Assembly: GCA_964017125.1 (NCBI GenBank)
Contig: OZ024902.1
Coordinates: 38,963,780-39,027,779, forward strand
Origin: Flabesymbios commensalis
Taxonomy: Eukaryota; Annelida; Polychaeta; Terebellida; Flabelligeridae
Reading direction: 5' to 3'
Length of the DNA stretch: 64,000 bases
Below the pieces are notes generated by a model. It was not told the origin of the DNA. It did no database searches and saw only the letters and a program-made list of their open reading frames with translations. A program made the position numbers and the translations under genes. The stretch's first letter is position 1. The number at the start of each line of letters is the position of its first letter. Of this stretch, positions 62,445-64,000 are shown piece after piece.

Positions 62445-64000
62445 TTATCAACAAGTAACAACAAGTATTTATTGCTGATGGTTCCTGTGTGCGGAACATG
62501 ACAGAAGAGCCAGGAAAGCGCTGGCGCCATATAATACAATACAGTGCATATTATAATTCTATTTACAATTGTAATGATTTATACAAGAATCAGTGGATAA
62601 GTTGTTATTATTCATTGTTAAGAACACTTTAAAACTTTGCGATAATCACTTTCACGAATAAACTTAACTGCAGTACATTATTATAATCGTTTTGTTTGAA
62701 TAATTGTTCCAGTTGAATAGTGGAAGGTCTTTTCCAGAATTTGACATTTATATATTTTTTACGCTCTTCTCTGAATAACGGACAGCATAACAGATAGTGG
62801 TACTCATCGCCGATGGCATTGCAATGGAGGCATAACCGTAGGTCGCGCTGAATTTGAGCCCGACAACCAGCTTCGATTGGTAGACGGTGATTGCGGCACC
62901 GAAATTTTGTCATAAGAATTCTATTATTTACAGGTAGTTCAGTCAGATATTTCTCGAAACCAAAAGTATTTTTAATTATACGGTATACAGTACATTTACC
63001 ACCTTTTGTTATGCCTTCATTCCAATTTTGTATGAATTGGTCGTGCAGCCTTAACTTGAGAATTGTATTAAAATGATCCGGTGATTTAGGTAAAGATTGA
63101 TTCGTCCAAATCCCAGAGAATCCAGCACTATCTAGTATGTTTTTCACCGAGGTAATCCAACTAGAATGAAACAAATCCTTCTCATAAAGTTTATAAATTA
63201 AAGAGTAAATCAATTTCGACAGTTTATTTTCTTTACTGTTAATCAGTCTCGCCCAGTAGAGCATCATTTTACATTTAATATCTATATGAAGCGGCGTTTC
63301 ACCCAACTCTCCATAAACCATATTAGAGCAATCAGATTTATGAGCATGTAAAATATATTTACAGAACCTTAATTTCACTTTATTTACAATGTCGCAATTT
63401 TCACTTCCCCACACTTCAGCTCCATATAATACAACAGGTTTTACCAGAGTGTCAAATAACTTTAATGCAATATCTGGAGGTAGAGATAGAGATTTAATCC
63501 GTTTCAGTAGAGCGAACATTGCCCTACATCCCTTTTGATAAAGACTTTGTTTTGCAACATTAAATTTTGCATTAAAATTAAACGTGACACCCAGGTAATT
63601 GTAATCATTGACTACATCAAGTTTCATGTCCGCAAAATTAAACGAAGGTATATTTTTTAATTTGCCTCGCGAAAAAATGAATATTTTGGTTTTACTGGTG
63701 TTAATTTTTAAATCAAAATTGTTACAATATTCATTTAGAGTATCCAAATATTTTTGCAGGTCTTCAGGGGATTCAGCCAATAATACAGTATCATCCGCGT
63801 ACATCAAAATATATAACTTTAAGTACGATACTAGATCTTCTGTTGGATCATGGACTAGCTGGTCCATCTCCTGGACTTGTTCTAGACCTTTACAAGATCG
63901 TGATATAAATTCGTTAAGATCAGCTAAGTAGAGAGAAAAAAAAACGGAGATAAATTTTCTCCTTGTCGAACTCCAACATTACATGAGTAATATTCAGAGT
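62445..64000 (-). mobile_element. LINE (non-LTR retrotransposon), 3' part
   Basis: Minus-strand element running past the right window edge. Its 3' end lies near 62445, with AATAAA on the minus strand near 62470 and short TACTTGTTG repeats at the tip. It contains the reverse-transcriptase ORF described separately. It belongs broadly to the APE-type LINEs (Jockey/I/CR1-like); I cannot fix the clade from this part. Confidence 0.8.
62629..63867 (-). CDS. LINE reverse transcriptase, C-terminal part
   Basis: The open frame gives 412 residues from the first in-frame Met, which is not the true start. YADD, the catalytic motif, is at about residues 23-26, followed by the thumb-like region (LKINTSKTK, YLGVTF) and YGAEVWG. 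A terminal Cys/His motif (CLHC...GDEYHYLLCCP) is at about 345-368. Upstream, between 63868 and 64000, the fingers/palm block GVRQGENLSP is visible in another frame: a nine-A run at 63936-63944 appears one base short. This copy is therefore probably dead. It reads against the exon array. Confidence 0.85.
   Translation of the reverse strand: MDQLVHDPTEDLVSYLKLYILMYADDTVLLAESPEDLQKYLDTLNEYCNNFDLKINTSKTKIFIFSRGKLKNIPSFNFADMKLDVVNDYNYLGVTFNFNAKFNVAKQSLYQKGCRAMFALLKRIKSLSLPPDIALKLFDTLVKPVVLYGAEVWGSENCDIVNKVKLRFCKYILHAHKSDCSNMVYGELGETPLHIDIKCKMMLYWARLINSKENKLSKLIYSLIYKLYEKDLFHSSWITSVKNILDSAGFSGIWTNQSLPKSPDHFNTILKLRLHDQFIQNWNEGITKGGKCTVYRIIKNTFGFEKYLTELPVNNRILMTKFRCRNHRLPIEAGCRAQIQRDLRLCLHCNAIGDEYHYLLCCPLFREERKKYINVKFWKRPSTIQLEQLFKQNDYNNVLQLSLFVKVIIAKF

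Noticed and set aside
1-64000. CRISPR arrays, rRNA genes, bacterial operons
   Set aside because: Nothing of this kind is visible; the window is intron-rich animal DNA.

Overview
The window is eukaryotic genomic DNA from an animal. It is AT-rich and intron-rich, carries tRNA-derived SINEs, miniature inverted-repeat elements (MITEs), foldback elements and a LINE, and has one 200-base run of N. Frequent short TAGGCCTA-type words and the repeat mix suggest a marine invertebrate, probably a lophotrochozoan such as a mollusc. That placement is an inference; no species can be named from the sequence alone.

The window holds no complete conventional gene. Its main content is one very large plus-strand array of alternative last exons, from before base 45 to about 62,438. 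I count 25 intact C2H2 zinc-finger exons and one decayed one. There are also four exons carrying a shared domain I cannot name, one exon with an integrase-H2C2-like region, one short basic exon and one two-exon pipsqueak-type (psq) helix-turn-helix module. Each of these units lacks its own credible start. Each follows a 3' splice acceptor and is read in phase 0 from the first exon base. Each ends in its own stop, and in most cases I looked at a poly(A) signal follows. This is the architecture of BTB-type transcription-factor loci such as Drosophila lola and mod(mdg4), where one constant 5' part is joined to one of many DNA-binding 3' exons. The constant exons would lie left of this window and are not seen.

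Layout: 0-9 kb has ten zinc-finger exons (two- and three-finger kinds), an N gap and a SINE. 9-24 kb has MITE-rich introns and ten two-finger exons, several behind an unusual palindromic acceptor (GGAACATGTTCCAG-like). 24-32 kb has repeat-rich DNA, a tandem CRE/TATA repeat and four zinc-finger exons. 32.5-42 kb starts the non-zinc-finger part: a first unknown-domain exon, then a segmental duplication carrying one decayed and one intact zinc-finger exon with the integrase-like exon between the copies. 42.6-56.3 kb has three more unknown-domain exons, a 5.6 kb foldback element with a 21/63-bp satellite core, the basic exon and a fossil repeat ORF. 59.3-62.4 kb has the psq module, split by an intron that holds a 2 kb foldback element. 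62.4-64 kb is the 3' part of a minus-strand LINE.

Taken together the exons would give one regulator many interchangeable DNA-binding ends. In nearly all zinc-finger versions the last finger keeps R at helix position -1 and D at +2, and the preceding finger keeps R at +6, while the other contact positions vary. The isoforms are therefore predicted to share a GG core and differ at the flanking bases.
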